This document shows positions 40,875 to 52,349 of a DNA stretch of 64,000 nucleotides, piece by piece (the first letter of the stretch is position 1; each line of letters starts with the position of its first letter). Origin of the DNA: Phycomyces nitens (Eukaryota; Mucoromycota; Mucoromycetes; Mucorales; Phycomycetaceae); contig JAHRBC010000005.1 in NCBI GenBank assembly GCA_022702545.1, positions 2,294,001 to 2,358,000 of the forward strand. The letters run 5' to 3'. A program made the position numbers and the translations under genes. Below the pieces are notes generated by a model, which saw only the letters and a program-made list of their open reading frames with translations, was not told where the DNA came from and searched no databases.

Positions 40875-42607
40875 ATGCGTGCCCGTTCCTCTTCGACATC
40901 TGCAGCTGGTGGCAGCCAATCCAGTTTTTCGGCTCGAAGACTCTCTCAGCACATCACAGGCATCGTTACTGGGCCCTGGACAAGAAACTCCCAATCAAGC
41001 GCTAGTTTAGAAGTTCCGAACCAGTTTGTACCAGAATCCACACCAGAACCACCCACAACAACCTTAACTGTCACCCTGGATGGAGACACACGGCCTGTAC
41101 TTAGACCTAACCATATTTACAGAGGTACATGTACCCTATATATCCTCAAGGCTGATGGAATAGGGCTTATTAGGAAACGTAAAGGTGGAGAATATATACG
41201 CAATCTATGCTTCCCAGATACGCATCGAGGTACGATTAACAATAGCTTGGCAAGTCATTTTTTTCTCTCTGGTTATAACAGTTTCTCTATAGTTGAGAGC
41301 AGAGGAAATAGCGACAGTAAAGACTCGTGAAACAAACGAGAGTTTAAAGTTGGACAGGATCGATCAGACCAAGACGACGTACTTTGACATTTCATTCAAG
41401 GTGTTTGGAGACGAGCCGAATGGCAAGTATAGCTAGATACCAGGCAGGCAAGGCCAGGAAGGCCAGGCTAGCTAACTCGCTTGTGTCTTTTTTTTTATAT
41501 TGCAGCCTACTCTGCGGGAAGTTGGCAAAAGATAGAACCAGGAGAACATATATACCCCTTTGCCATAAAGGTAAGCATTTTTGGAGAGTGAACAAAGACT
41601 TATATCAATCTAGATGTCAAATACCAACTTTCCTCCCTCGACTGAATTTCCTGTTGGTTTTGCAGTTCGATATATCTGGACTGCTCGTCTGATAGGACCT
41701 GGCTTGGGACCAGAGATTGTCAGCAAAGAACTAAAGTCAGTATTTCGCCCAACCCTGTGTGCACCCTTGCCAGAAGTATGGGAGTACTATGAGACACTCT
41801 ATCGAGAAAAGAAATCGCTGGCAAATGTGATTGTGTGCTTTCCACGCCATGTATTCTGTCCTGGTAAGCCACAAGATATTCCAACAGAAGGACTGATACA
41901 TTTTTTGTGGTGTAGAGGAAGATGTCGAAGGATATGTGGACATCAAGGCCATTCCGTCAAATGCGGTTGTTTCCGAACTGTCCTTTGTTCTCACAAAAAC
42001 AGTTGAAGGAAAAAAGGCCTGCCAGCTGGGAACAGTGCGTCGAATGGAAACCCAGGATATATTGAGTGAAAACGTGCCAGTTCATGGCAATGACGGGTCA
42101 GTGCGCCTTCCACTGCACTTTAAGCTCCCTGACCGACTCGTGTCACCGTGTTTCCAGTCAAAACATATTCGCACCCATTATAGCCTTGTGGTAACCGTAC
42201 GAATTGAGTTGCTAAAGACCCTCTTGAAATCATCGAGTATCCAGACCTCATCTTTCACGATGCCTATCAGCATCGGCAACCTATCCCACGACAATATTCT
42301 GGCCATTCCCGACCTGACTTCGCTTCAGGACTACCGCCAATCGACAGACTGCCCGCTCTTCTTTGACCCTGAACTTGACAATCCTCCTTCAGCGACTTCG
42401 ATGTGGGGCCCAATGACGACACTTCGGGCTACTCCGCCAGTCGCATCACCTCCAAACTACTTTAGTCTTCCCCAACAGACACCGCAGGCCGGTGGGACGA
42501 GACAATCAGACGTGGTGATTGAGACGAGCCGGTTTGTCAAACAGGGCGATGTCCCCAGCCTTGGGGAGCCCATGTATATTGACGCTACAGACGAAGGAGA
42601 GTGGTAA
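40875..42607 (+). CDS. Arrestin-like (alpha-arrestin/ART family) protein
   Basis: Fungal alpha-arrestins act as adaptors that direct ubiquitin ligases to plasma-membrane transporters. ATG 40875 starts a Ser-rich N-terminus, then the arrestin N-domain (TVTLDGDTRPVLRPNHIYRG). Clear later exons are 41293-41422, 41506-41570, 41614-41863 and 41916-42607, covering TTYFDISFKVFG, GSWQKIEPGEHIYPFAIKM, FPPSTEFPVGFAVRYIWTA and the C-domain LPLHFKLPDRLVSPCF. The C-terminal tail is Pro/Ser-rich (ATPPVASPPNYFSLP). Intron 41423-41505 has a GC donor. The structure between about 41120 and 41292 is unresolved: the first exon seems to run on as TCTLYILKADGI, and a 12-nt exon (IRIE) before 41241 may exist. I see no clear PPxY ubiquitin-ligase motif. 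Confidence 0.85.
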
Positions 42608-42979
42608 ATAATAAACCATATCAAATCTTATAAATGTAAAGAAGTACTTTTTTTTAAAATATATATATATATATATAATGGCTACAAATCAGCCAATCAA
42701 CACACCATATGCATAAATGTCAATCACATCCACCCACCCCCTTCTCTTTTACTGTCATTCTGTTAGCCACACAATTGCCGATAGGTCTTTGAGCTCAAGA
42801 TTCCCAAGAACAAGCCGTTTTTTTTATTTTTTTATTTTTTTATTTTTTTTCTAATTTTCAATTCTTTTGGCGGGTTCAACTCAGATCAACACGCCCTCAC
42901 AACCCTCCCTTATTTATTTTATGACTCAGACACTCACCCGTTTCTCTCACCACTCTCTTTCGCGCCTCATCTGCGAAAA
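42608..42979. promoter_or_regulatory. Intergenic: arrestin 3' flank and PKA promoter
   Basis: A TA dinucleotide tract (about 42659-42678) follows the arrestin stop. Pyrimidine-rich runs (42735-42750, 42820-42850 and 42940-42965) precede the PKA start and mark its likely promoter and leader. No coding pattern. Confidence 0.5.
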
Positions 42980-45040
42980 ATGTCCTTTTTCAACAAGATC
43001 ATCGACAAGGCTAGGAACCACAGCCAATCAATGTCGACTAATGACCAGTCGACCAACGGCCATTCAAACACGTCCGGACAAGGGTCTGTGAACTCGGTCC
43101 ATGAAACAAAGCAGGCATCCCAACCGCATGGGCTCGCCACACCACCTGCGTCCACTGCACCCACACCCTCTGTCACCAATCATGAATCCCAGAACGGGTC
43201 GATGCGGATGAGCGTCGATAGTCCAGGTAACAAGCGAATACTGCCTTGGGCAGAGAGGGATGAAGAGAAAAGAGAGACGGCTCGTCATTCCTGCAGTAAG
43301 AACATGATGGGCTTGTGCATCAGGTTGTCTTGGCACCCAATGAAGCTTTCCCCCCTTTTTTTGAATCTTTTACTTTTTTTTTTATCTAATTTCATTGAAA
43401 AACAAAGAATGTTTAAAGGCTCATCATCTACTTCTCTAGAACATGCCCGGACAGTACCCCACACAAATCCCGACACTTTGAGTCAGGGTGAGTGTAAATA
43501 ATATGCAAGTTTTATAAGAAGGAAATTATGGTTATTTTTTTGGGCAGGGGCAGGGGTTATGATACACACGTATATATATAATATTTTTGCCCATGATAAA
43601 GAAACAATTATTGATTCTCATTGGTTGCCAACGAACCTGTAGATCGTCCCATAGGAACCATCTCTGCCTCTTCCTCCACCGTCTCTTCCTACATATCCAC
43701 TCGTCCCGAGGGCGACGATGCCCACCAGACACCTCTCTTACGGGCACCTCCCCAGCCCCACCGGCCATTGAGAAGCGTGCCATCCTACACTGCCATCTAC
43801 AATGATCAATCGATTATCCAGCAGCGCTCCAACAGACCCAGACTCAAGCTGGCTGATTTCCAAATCCTGCGTACCCTCGGAACAGGCTCTTTTGGACGTG
43901 TTCATCTCGTACAATCAAAGGTCAATGCACGCTACTACGCCATAAAGGTCCTCAAGAAGACCGAAGTTGTCCGATTGAAGCAGATTGAACACACCAACAA
44001 CGAGAAACACATTCTGGAATCAGTAGCTCACCCATTTCTGGTCAACATGTGGGGAACGTTCCAAGACGATGCAAACCTCTACATGGTTATGGATTATGTG
44101 CCGGGTGGAGAGTTATTCTCGGTCCTCCGTCGGTCACAGGTAGGAGAATAAGAGAAATAGGCCTGGGGAAACGACCATTATATATATATATATACATGTC
44201 AAGGAATCTCAACCTCAAACTCATTAGCGGTTCCCAGACCATGTTGCCAAATTCTATGCTGCCGAGGTTATGCTGGCCATTGAGTACATGCACTCAAAGG
44301 ATATGATCTACCGTGATCTGAAGCCAGAGAACTTGCTGCTGGATGCCCAGGGACACATCAAGATTACTGATTTTGGATTTGCAAAATACGTTCCCGATAT
44401 TACCTGGACACTGTGTGGCACACCCGACTATCTTGGTAACCAGAAAACATGCCAAAAAGGTTGTACTTTATAGTAAACTCCTAACCACTAGCCCATAATA
44501 GCACCTGAAATCATTCAATCCAAAGGCTATGGTAAAGCAGTAGACTGGTGGAGTCTGGGTATTCTTATCTTTGAAATGCTGGCAGGGTAAGCATTTATTA
44601 TTATTATTATTATTATTATTACTTTAGATAAATCTTGTAAAATCGATATACTTACTTACTTACTCAACAATTTGCTTAGATATCCGCCTTTCTACGATGA
44701 TGACCACCTAAAGCTGTACGAAAAGATCTTGGCAGGAAAGATCAAATGGCCACAATACTTTGACCCTAATGCAAAGGATCTTCTCAAGAGATTACTCATG
44801 TCTGATCTTTCCAAGCGCTATGGTAATCTAAAGGGTGGAAGTGAAGATATCAAACGACATCCCTGGTTCCAGGGCGTTGATTTCAACAGGATCCTGGCTC
44901 GCCAAATCAGGCCACCTTATGTACCTCAGATCAGGGGTGATGGAGATGCTAGTCATTTCGACAAGTATCCAGAGACTCAAGAGCAATATGGTGTCACTGG
45001 TATCAGCGATCCCTACCGACACCTTTTCCCAGACTTTTAA
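42980..45040 (+). CDS. cAMP-dependent protein kinase catalytic subunit
   Basis: AGC-family Ser/Thr kinase, released from its regulatory subunit by cAMP. Exons 42980-43226, 43419-43487, 43643-44139, 44228-44435, 44502-44586 and 44680-45040 give 488 residues. About 170 residues of Ser/Thr/Pro-rich extension precede the kinase domain, as in other fungal PKA catalytic subunits. Kinase motifs: [11 protein letters not shown], the ATP-binding Lys in YYAIKVLKK, the catalytic loop [18 protein letters not shown], the activation-loop Thr in [11 protein letters not shown], and APE. The C-terminal tail ends HLFPDF, a shortened FxxF-type hydrophobic motif typical of PKA. The second-exon acceptor at 43419 was chosen because the upstream AG gives an early stop. 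Confidence 0.95.
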
Positions 45041-45404
45041 AATGAGCCAAGTAGTATATATAATAAATATTTTTTTAAAAAACAAGGAACAAAATGTGCA
45101 AAAATTATTATTATATTATTATATTATTATATTATTATATTATTATATTATTATTATTTATTTTATGTTGTAAAAATTAGTTTTTTTTTGTCTTTTTACC
45201 CTTGTTTGTTATTGATCAAGTTGAATACAAATATATAAAGATATATATATATAAAGATATATATATATATTAGTGGGTGTATATGCGCTTGTGTGTTTGT
45301 GTGTGTATGTATGTGTATAGAGTGTAATGGTTATGCTTGCATAGTAGAATAGAAAAATATTTAGATAAAAAAAATGATGATGGTTAAAGGACGGGTGTTT
45401 GTAG

Positions 45405-45456
<52 letters not shown>

Positions 45457-45533
45457 TATTGAATGGGGGTAAATGCGGCTGCGTAAGTTATAAATGAATC
45501 ATACATAATAGTCTTTGGTGACTAGGGTGTTTG
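45041..45533. other. Convergent intergenic region with simple repeats
   Basis: Lies between the PKA stop and the bHLH stop (convergent genes), so it holds both 3' flanks. Contains a TTATATTA-unit repeat (about 45103-45160), TATA tracts (45230-45272), a GTGT-rich stretch and a pure GA repeat (45409-45452). Confidence 0.7.
45409..45452. repeat. GA dinucleotide microsatellite
   Basis: About 22 uninterrupted GA units in the shared 3' region of the PKA and bHLH genes. Confidence 0.97.
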
Positions 45534-46667
45534 TTAGCATAATAAATGCTCCAGACTCATGTCTTTCTTGTCAGAAGAAACCGGCGCTGGACACAACGTG
45601 CTCTCTTTTGCTGGTTCTGGAGTATCGCAGGAGTCTGGCATTGTGGGTGGCTCTGTGGCAATAATAGGCGGCTCTCCGGCTTTGATGACATCGCTTGGTT
45701 TGAGTCCTTTGGTGATTGTTTCTGAGATTGGGGAATGGAGCGGGGTGTGTGGTCGAATACTTGTGCTGTGAAATAGGGGGCTGCCTGAAGGGTTTTCGGA
45801 GAATGGAGGGGGCAGGATGACTGGCACGGCTGGCATGGACGGAGACAATGAGGATGTTGAGCTGACTGACCAAGCGTCGTCTTCAGCTGGCTGTTGGGGC
45901 TGTGTAGAAGAGAATTGATGGGTAAAAGGCTGGATCTCCTTGGCCAAAAGAGGTTTGTGAGTCTTGACATGAATATGTTTCCCCTGGACTCTCTCTTGGT
46001 TTCCGTCAATGGTTTCCACAATGTCCTTGAGATATGCGATATAATCAATGGCGCTCTGGAGGATACTCATTTTGTGGAGCTGGTCCTGTTCTGCACAAGA
46101 AGGAATCAATTCTTTGAGCTGAAGAATCTTGTCGTTGATCCGCTCTCTTCGTCGGCGCTCAATTGCGCTGTGGGATACTTTGCGTGCCTGTTCTCGTTGA
46201 TCTGCAGTAGTTGATGCTGGGGATGGGTTGGAGGCGGTTGGTGTAGAATTGTGGCGCATGGGGTGCACTGGGACGATTGTGGGATGTAGCTGTGGTGATA
46301 TAGAGAATGGGTGGTAAAAGTGGGGTTGAACAGGATATGGCTGGTGATGAGGGCTATCTGACTTTGGAAGGATCCTTTCAAAACGTGGGGACGATAAAGA
46401 CATGGACCTGCCTGGTGTCTGTTGAGGCTGTGATGGAGGAGAGGCTACGGATAGATAGAATGGGTGCTGGTAGACTGGGTAATAAGAAGGCGATACGACT
46501 GATAAAAGAGGTGGATAAGGCATGACAGGAGGAGACAAGGCAACCAAGGGAGTTGGCATTGTTGCAGATCCTTTGGACTCAGACGACGATGGATCAGACT
46601 TTTTTCTTTGGTCAGATATGCCAATGTGCTTTCTCTTCTTTGGGGTGTTTTGAATAGGGCTAGACAT
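45534..46667 (-). CDS. bHLH transcription factor
   Basis: Intronless, 377 residues from ATG 46667 to TAA 45534. The N-terminus has a basic KKRKH cluster followed by a long Pro/Ser/Tyr/His-rich region. The bHLH domain lies at about residues 162-220: basic region SHSAIERRRRERINDKI, helix 1 LQLKELIPSC, then loop and helix 2 HKMSILQSAIDYIAYLKDIV. His-Glu-Arg spacing in the basic region (H-x3-E-x3-R) predicts binding to CACGTG-type E-boxes. No clear leucine zipper extends helix 2. The C-terminus is Ser/Pro-rich. It resembles the fungal bHLH group without a single assignable orthologue, so no symbol is given. The target genes are unknown. Confidence 0.9.
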   Translation of the reverse strand: MSSPIQNTPKKRKHIGISDQRKKSDPSSSESKGSATMPTPLVALSPPVMPYPPLLSVVSPSYYPVYQHPFYLSVASPPSQPQQTPGRSMSLSSPRFERILPKSDSPHHQPYPVQPHFYHPFSISPQLHPTIVPVHPMRHNSTPTASNPSPASTTADQREQARKVSHSAIERRRRERINDKILQLKELIPSCAEQDQLHKMSILQSAIDYIAYLKDIVETIDGNQERVQGKHIHVKTHKPLLAKEIQPFTHQFSSTQPQQPAEDDAWSVSSTSSLSPSMPAVPVILPPPFSENPSGSPLFHSTSIRPHTPLHSPISETITKGLKPSDVIKAGEPPIIATEPPTMPDSCDTPEPAKESTLCPAPVSSDKKDMSLEHLLC

Positions 46668-49600
46668 CAGGATGAGAGAAAGAGAGGCGTTGATGCGTTG
46701 CCTTGGAAACGGTGCGATATCATTACTTTAAGGAACGTCAAATCCTGATTATTTACCAATCGCCTAGAACACGCCTCATTATCTGTGGCTCTGATTGGAC
46801 TCTTTCCCCGTCACGTTGCCCTTCCCTTGCTTCCAAGAGCAAATCATCGACGGCTTTGGCCCATACGTGCCCTTCCTCTTTACCTTCCCAGCAATCTCAT
46901 ACTTCTACACTTTTTAATACTCGTTACATTTCAGTTTCGTGTAATGCTAACCATTGGCCACTTTTATATGCCTTGCACTCTTGCAGATCTCTTCACATAT
47001 TTGTAAATATTATTACTTTATCGAGTATTTATTTATTTATGTATTTATTTATATGTGGTAAGCCAATTTATACAAGACATTTTTATACTATATACATGCA
47101 CACAATAAACTAATTCCTCGCAGAATTCCATACAGTTTTTATGTTTTATAAATATTTTTTATTATTTTTTATTTTATTTATTTTCATTATTGATTAATAT
47201 AAATAAATAACTAATTAATGTAATAAAAAATAAAATAAAAAGAATAAAATATTTTTGTTGGTACACTTTAATCAGTAATCAAGGTTGCATACATTGTAGG
47301 CCTCGGTAAAAGAACGGAAGCCCACTAGTATTAGAGATGCCAGAAATGCAAAAGATAAAATCATCATATAAAAGTGTACCAAGAAAAATATAATATTCTT
47401 TTTTTCAAAAATTGAAACAAAAATTGAAACAAGAAACAAGAAAAAACACGAAAAAGAAAATATTTTATAGAAAAATTTTATTAGTAAAAAGAAAAATTGA
47501 TACCTTTTGAAAATGCATAATTGCTAGCAGTGAAAATTCATCAGACATCCAAGGAAGTGTTATTGCTGACAACGAGAGGAGTTACTAGAGTTCAAGCCAA
47601 AAAAACGAATTCTTTGGCTCTACTATTTTTCGCCCACGACAAAAGTCTCTTCCAGAGGAAACTGCGAACACGGGATTTCATCATCATATGAATTCTTCTT
47701 TGCTAGCAAGAATGAGCATATCTCTCAAAAGGTTATATGCTTGTTCAGTAAAGGACGCGATCATCCTCCATGTTATGGACTCCTCTGATTTATCTATAGT
47801 TGCGTAATATGAGTATTTTGTTTTTTGAACAAACATAATATTTATAAAATGTATATATTGAAAGGTCAGGAAAATATACTGGCAAGTATCAACTGCACTC
47901 AGCGAAGCACAGCGGGTTGTTTCACCATGGTCGATAAGATAAAATGAAGACATGTGTTTTTTCATCACACCAAAGAATAATAATATAGAGAAAAAATAGG
48001 CTTGGAAATATGCTTACCATTTACGAACTTGCGAAAGAGATGAAGAGAGTAGAGCCCCAAGAAAAACGGTGGCTTAAATAGCTTTCTCAATATGAAATTT
48101 TTGCTACTGTACGTGACAGGCTTTCTGTAGCTCCCTTGAGATTCAGCACCAATAAGATAAAGACCCTTTCAAGTGGCTTGTTGGCCAAGTCAGAAAAAAA
48201 AATATTTTGGTAGTGTCTTTAAAGAAGTAGTTGAATTTTATAGAGAGTGCATGGTTGAATGAAGCTGCCAAGTTTAGAATTAAGAGAAAGAGTGGGACTG
48301 CTCATTCGAAACTCTGTCATGGCCGAGATGCACAAGCTCTCTCTTTTTTTTCTTTAGATTCCAATCTGGAGAGACAATGGTCTTTACAGAAAAGAGAGGA
48401 GCCATAATAGAAACTGCCTATATTAATAAATAAATAAAAAAGGGCTCGTGAATAGCAAATGGTTGACTGTGGGTCTAATGAAACTCAAAACACTCGAAAA
48501 CAGAAAAACTAGATGCATTGGATTGATCCCCTGCTTCTATAAACTCTTTTTTTATTTTCTTCTTGGTTATTATTCGCAGTAAAATTGTTATGCTATGTTT
48601 TTGTTTTGTTATTATTATTATTATTATTATTAACTTGCGATTGTAGCCAATACATACTCACACTATTCCAAACATCTACAATCATATCTGCAGTTTATGA
48701 ATGGGAGTTGAGATTTAAAAAGGAAGTGTACCCATATGTATTATTAAAGGTGCGATGGTCTTTAAGAATCTGAGGATATACCATTTTAACAACTACTAGT
48801 CATAAACAGGTGGTGAATTCTTAGAAGGTATAATCAGCAAGTTTAATGGCAATTATACGAGATTACAATATTAAATGACAGAAATCACAAAAAAGAGACA
48901 TCAGTCGAACGATATGCCAATTTCATCTCATCTCATCAAACACATGACAAATATCAAGAAGTATCACTAAAAAAACGAATAAAACAAATGTCACTCGAGT
49001 ATTATTCTTTTATTATCATTTTATTGTCTCACCTGCCATTTGAAAATATGTGTATGATTATACTAATCACAAGGACAATATCCTGTATGGGGGTCGCCGA
49101 CTAGCAAAGTTCCGGTTGACTCCAATGACCCGATCAATACAGCTTTACAAACTGTTTGCTACACCAAAGTCGGCAGTAATTTATGTACTACTACTACTAA
49201 TACTACTACTCCCCCCTAAAAAAACAAACACTCATTTAAATGTTTGGTTGATCGCACCAGAGATCAAATTAACACTATTATTCAAAGAAGCAATCTAGTT
49301 AATTAGCTTATTCCAAGATAAATTTGATATCGCCTTTGAATACATACATTTGCATGGCAAGAATAATCAAATATATATATATATATCTTTATAGGCATAT
49401 GGTATGGTCATAATAAAGTGTTTCTGAACTAGACATCGAGCACTTTACAGACTATAGATGAATATTATCGTATGCTTCAAAATATTATGGTCCATCTAAT
49501 AATCAAAAAATAACCAAACTTGTCGATAATTGACAATGTGAATTATTACCCTCTCGGTATCTTTTTACTAAATATATCATCTAGTGTCAAATAAGATGTC

Positions 49601-49833
49601 TAATGGAATAAATAATAACATTATAAAGATTGATACTGATCAGTTTTTACAAAATGTTTTTTTATTATCTGCGCAAGTCTAGCTACACAATAGGCTTCAC
49701 TAGCTGCGAGGTCAGAAGAAAGAAAAAACTACATATTAGGACCATTCTTTAAAAGAAAAATATATACATTGATGCCTATACATCGTTTTGTTTCAATACA
49801 GAGCGTATTTGACTTTGGTATTAACCAGGATCA
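46668..49833. other. Gene-poor AT-rich region
   Basis: The first few hundred bases are the bHLH promoter. The rest has no supported gene. A minus-strand frame at 47968-47684 (…TEQAYNLLRDMLILASKEEFI) looks faintly protein-like and may be a coding relic. A fold-back element is at 47249-47391, and a TAC/CTA trinucleotide run is near 49183-49210. Confidence 0.5.
47249..47391. repeat. 143-bp fold-back element
   Basis: The ends are near-complementary over about 22 bp: ATATTTTTGTTGGTACACTT at the left and AAGTGTACCAAGAAAAATAT at the right, with one or two mismatches or gaps. This looks like a small MITE or a relic of one. No clean target duplication was seen. Confidence 0.6.
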
Positions 49834-50316
49834 TCATTCGGTTTCTGCTAGTACTTCCCATATCTCAATCTTATCCAGCATAACATGGTATTGGTCGTTG
49901 TTGATATCCTTGTATTCATCTGTTGATTCGAGCTGATAATCGTATTCATTTACTGTGATGGGATAAATGTATGTCATGTCATTATAATCTTGTCCAATTC
50001 CAAGCCAATAATTAGTTCCCGCCGTAGTATTGTCTGGTAAAAAGGCTATCGTGTATCCAAAGTCAGCTTCGGTACATCGGACGAGTGTAGAGACCAGTTG
50101 AGGTGGATATGTGTCTCCCTTTAGCAAATTGATGTTATAAAACAGATCTGAATCACGGGGAATCTGCCATCTTATAATTCCTGCAGTCCCTGCCCTCCAA
50201 CTAGACTCAGGAAGTGGTTCAAAGACTTGTACAGAATGCTGCATAGGGGCTGCCATTGTGGCGGCAGCAAATATATATGTGAAAGCAATGATTGCATTGA
50301 ATGTAATGATCTTCAT
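49834..50316 (-). CDS. Small secreted protein with Kre9/Knh1-like domain
   Basis: Intronless, 160 residues from ATG 50316 to TGA 49834. It has an N-terminal signal peptide (MKIITFNAIIAFTYIFAAAT then MAAPM). The mature part has the pattern of the Kre9/Knh1 N-terminal Ig-like domain: SSWRAGTAGIIRWQIPRDSD, LLKGD, then FLPDNTTAGTNYWLGIG. Proteins with this domain are linked to cell-wall beta-1,6-glucan or are GPI-anchored wall proteins. This one has no Ser/Thr-rich tail and no GPI signal, and ends in an acidic stretch, so it is probably secreted or periplasmic. It stands alone in a gene-poor stretch. One N-glycosylation site (NTT) is visible. Confidence 0.75.
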   Translation of the reverse strand: MKIITFNAIIAFTYIFAAATMAAPMQHSVQVFEPLPESSWRAGTAGIIRWQIPRDSDLFYNINLLKGDTYPPQLVSTLVRCTEADFGYTIAFLPDNTTAGTNYWLGIGQDYNDMTYIYPITVNEYDYQLESTDEYKDINNDQYHVMLDKIEIWEVLAETE

Positions 50317-51891
50317 GGGGGTATGGATAGATTGTAGAGAAAGAATAGAATAATTGTTTATGAGTTTGACTCCTTGTTTGATCGGTTTATATATACATAT
50401 ATATATTAAGATTTATCCCGGGTATTTGACACCAGCATTAGTGTGTACAAATTTTTTGGCTTAGCACATAGACACAAATGGTGGCTTACTATAAGACTAG
50501 ATTGTTCCCTGGTTAATCATCAAAGTTTTGGCTTTGATTTCGGCTCTGGCTTAGCACTTGTACTTATATGTATAAAAACGCGCACACTTATATACACAAG
50601 ATATCTTGGAGTAGGGTAGATACATATATGGGTTACAATGTAGATCTAATTGCCTGCGTAAAAATTGAAATTATAATATGTTTTTTTTTCAATTAAACAA
50701 GTAACTGTCATTAGAACATTGTGATCAAAGACACTTTTTTGTTAAAGCCAATAAATGGAATGTAGAATGACAATACATATTGAGCATAAATCATTACCAA
50801 AGACTTTCATTATATCATTTTGTTTATACCAGCCGATTGACTTTTTGCTAATCATTAAATAAAATTAAAAGTCAAAAAAAAAGCTATTTTCAAATGAGAT
50901 ATTTTTGTCCAAGATCTGTATATATTATAAACTAGACAGATTTCTCTAGCCACATAATACTACTATGAAATCATTATCGCGAAACCTAAAGTAGGCTGTC
51001 TTATCTATTCAATGTTCTCAATTCACGTCAATATTTTATACTTTGGACTAAAAACTATATACTCTTAAACCATTACATGACTTCTGTTTGATGCTTTTAT
51101 AAAATAAATATATGCGCGTAATCTACTTGACTAGGTTAAAAAGTAAAATGATAGAATAACTTTGAACATGTTTTTTGAAAGATGATGTAATATAGATATT
51201 TGAAAAACAAGTCTTGAACTAAAAAGTATAGGGTTGTTTGTGCCAAGATGAAAATAAATAAATAAAGTACAAAGCAAGCCTCTTTATATTGCTAATCATT
51301 TATATATATTTTTTATTTTTATTTCTATAAATATTTGATAAGCAGAATGTCCCTGTCTATTCGCATTATTATATTTTACTTTTAATCAAAAGTTGTAGTT
51401 TCTAGTATATTTATTTAAAAATAAATAAAAACAAATATTTTATATATTTTATTATTATGCAAACTAAAATATTATTATTTTTTAAAATTCCATGATATAT
51501 ATATATTATTAGCTTATAAGTAATATTAAGCTATAAAAATATTAGTTATAAAATACTTTTGTAATAGATATAAAAAAAAGTGAGCATAATTATTTTATAT
51601 ACATATACAAAAATGTGGCTGAATAAATCCCAAAACCAGGTTTGGGGATTTAAATTTAAATTTTTTTATAATAAATAAGCAAAATCTTTAAATGACTATA
51701 TCTTGGTCAAAACCAAAGCTAAAAATCTCTAAAAAATACTGGATTATACTACATTTAAAGAAGTATATTATTAGCTAAAGAGATAAATGTCTATATTCAA
51801 AAATTGAAATTTTAAATAATTAAAATAGCATAAAAAGTGCGTTTTTAACCGTTTTGGTATATTATATTTACCAGTTTTGAGTAACATCCAA
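50317..51891. other. AT-rich intergenic DNA
   Basis: A promoter for the Kre9-like gene lies at the left edge; TATATATACATATATATAT near 50388-50406 is a candidate TATA region. The rest is very AT-rich and has no recognisable gene. Confidence 0.5.
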
Positions 51892-51963
51892 GGTTTCGTG
51901 ATGTAATGGTTAGCATCTGAGATTCTGATTCTCATTATCCGAGTTCAAATCTCGGCGAGACCT
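51892..51963 (+). tRNA. tRNA-Gln (anticodon CUG)
   Basis: A full cloverleaf can be drawn. The acceptor arm GGTTTCG pairs with CGAGACC. The D arm contains TAATGGTTAG. The anticodon stem TGAGA/TCTCA has the loop TTCTGAT, so the anticodon is CTG. The T arm is CCGAG/CTCGG with loop TTCAAAT. It is colinear with eukaryotic tRNA-Gln(CTG). There is no intron, and no encoded CCA. The internal A box (about 51899-51910) and B box (GAGTTCAAATC) are in place. Confidence 0.94.
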
Positions 51964-51964
51964 C

Positions 51965-51969
51965 TTTTT
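51965..51969 (+). terminator. RNA polymerase III oligo-T terminator
   Basis: A run of five T residues begins 2 nt after the tRNA-Gln discriminator base, the usual Pol III stop. Confidence 0.85.
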
Positions 51970-51990
51970 GCTTGTTTCGGGTTTATTTAT

Positions 51991-52308
51991 TGTCGTGCCT
52001 AATTTTGGTGAAACAAGCTCTAGTGACTTGTCTTTACAAATGAGGCATGATTTGAAATGATTATTCATCTGTTTGTAATTACAGAAATTTGTAATCCGTT
52101 TATAATAATTTTGTAAGAACATTAGACACCTCTTCAGTGTAGTCAAAGATGAATAATCATTTAGAAAACTATATAAGATATCCAAATTCAAAACAATAAA
52201 AATTATCTTTTATCCTCTCTCTTATTTTGAATACTCCTGTGTATTAAAGCTTGACCAATTCGACTACGTTTACAGTGAATTGGAAGATAGCCTAGATCAG
52301 GAACGACA
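51991..52308 (+). repeat. 5' LTR of the Ty3/gypsy element
   Basis: Starts TG and ends CA. Contains TATATAAG (about 52172-52179) as a probable TATA box and AATAAA near 52195. A perfect 16-bp inverted repeat (AAATGATTATTCATCT at 52055-52070 and its complement at 52149-52164) could form a large stem. Confidence 0.95.
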
Positions 52309-52330
52309 ATTGGTAGCTGAAGCTTAACGA
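52309..52330 (+). other. Putative primer-binding site
   Basis: TGGTAGCTGAAG begins 2 nt after the LTR. TGG complements a tRNA 3'-CCA. The priming tRNA was not identified. Confidence 0.6.
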
Positions 52331-52349
52331 TCCTCCCCAAGAACACTCT

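Noticed and set aside
47684..47968. 94-codon minus-strand frame
   Set aside because: Faintly protein-like at its C-terminus, but no homologue recognised and no intact gene structure around it.
51910..52191. 93-codon minus-strand frame, repeated at 56960-57238
   Set aside because: The two are the same LTR sequence read antisense; no protein motif.
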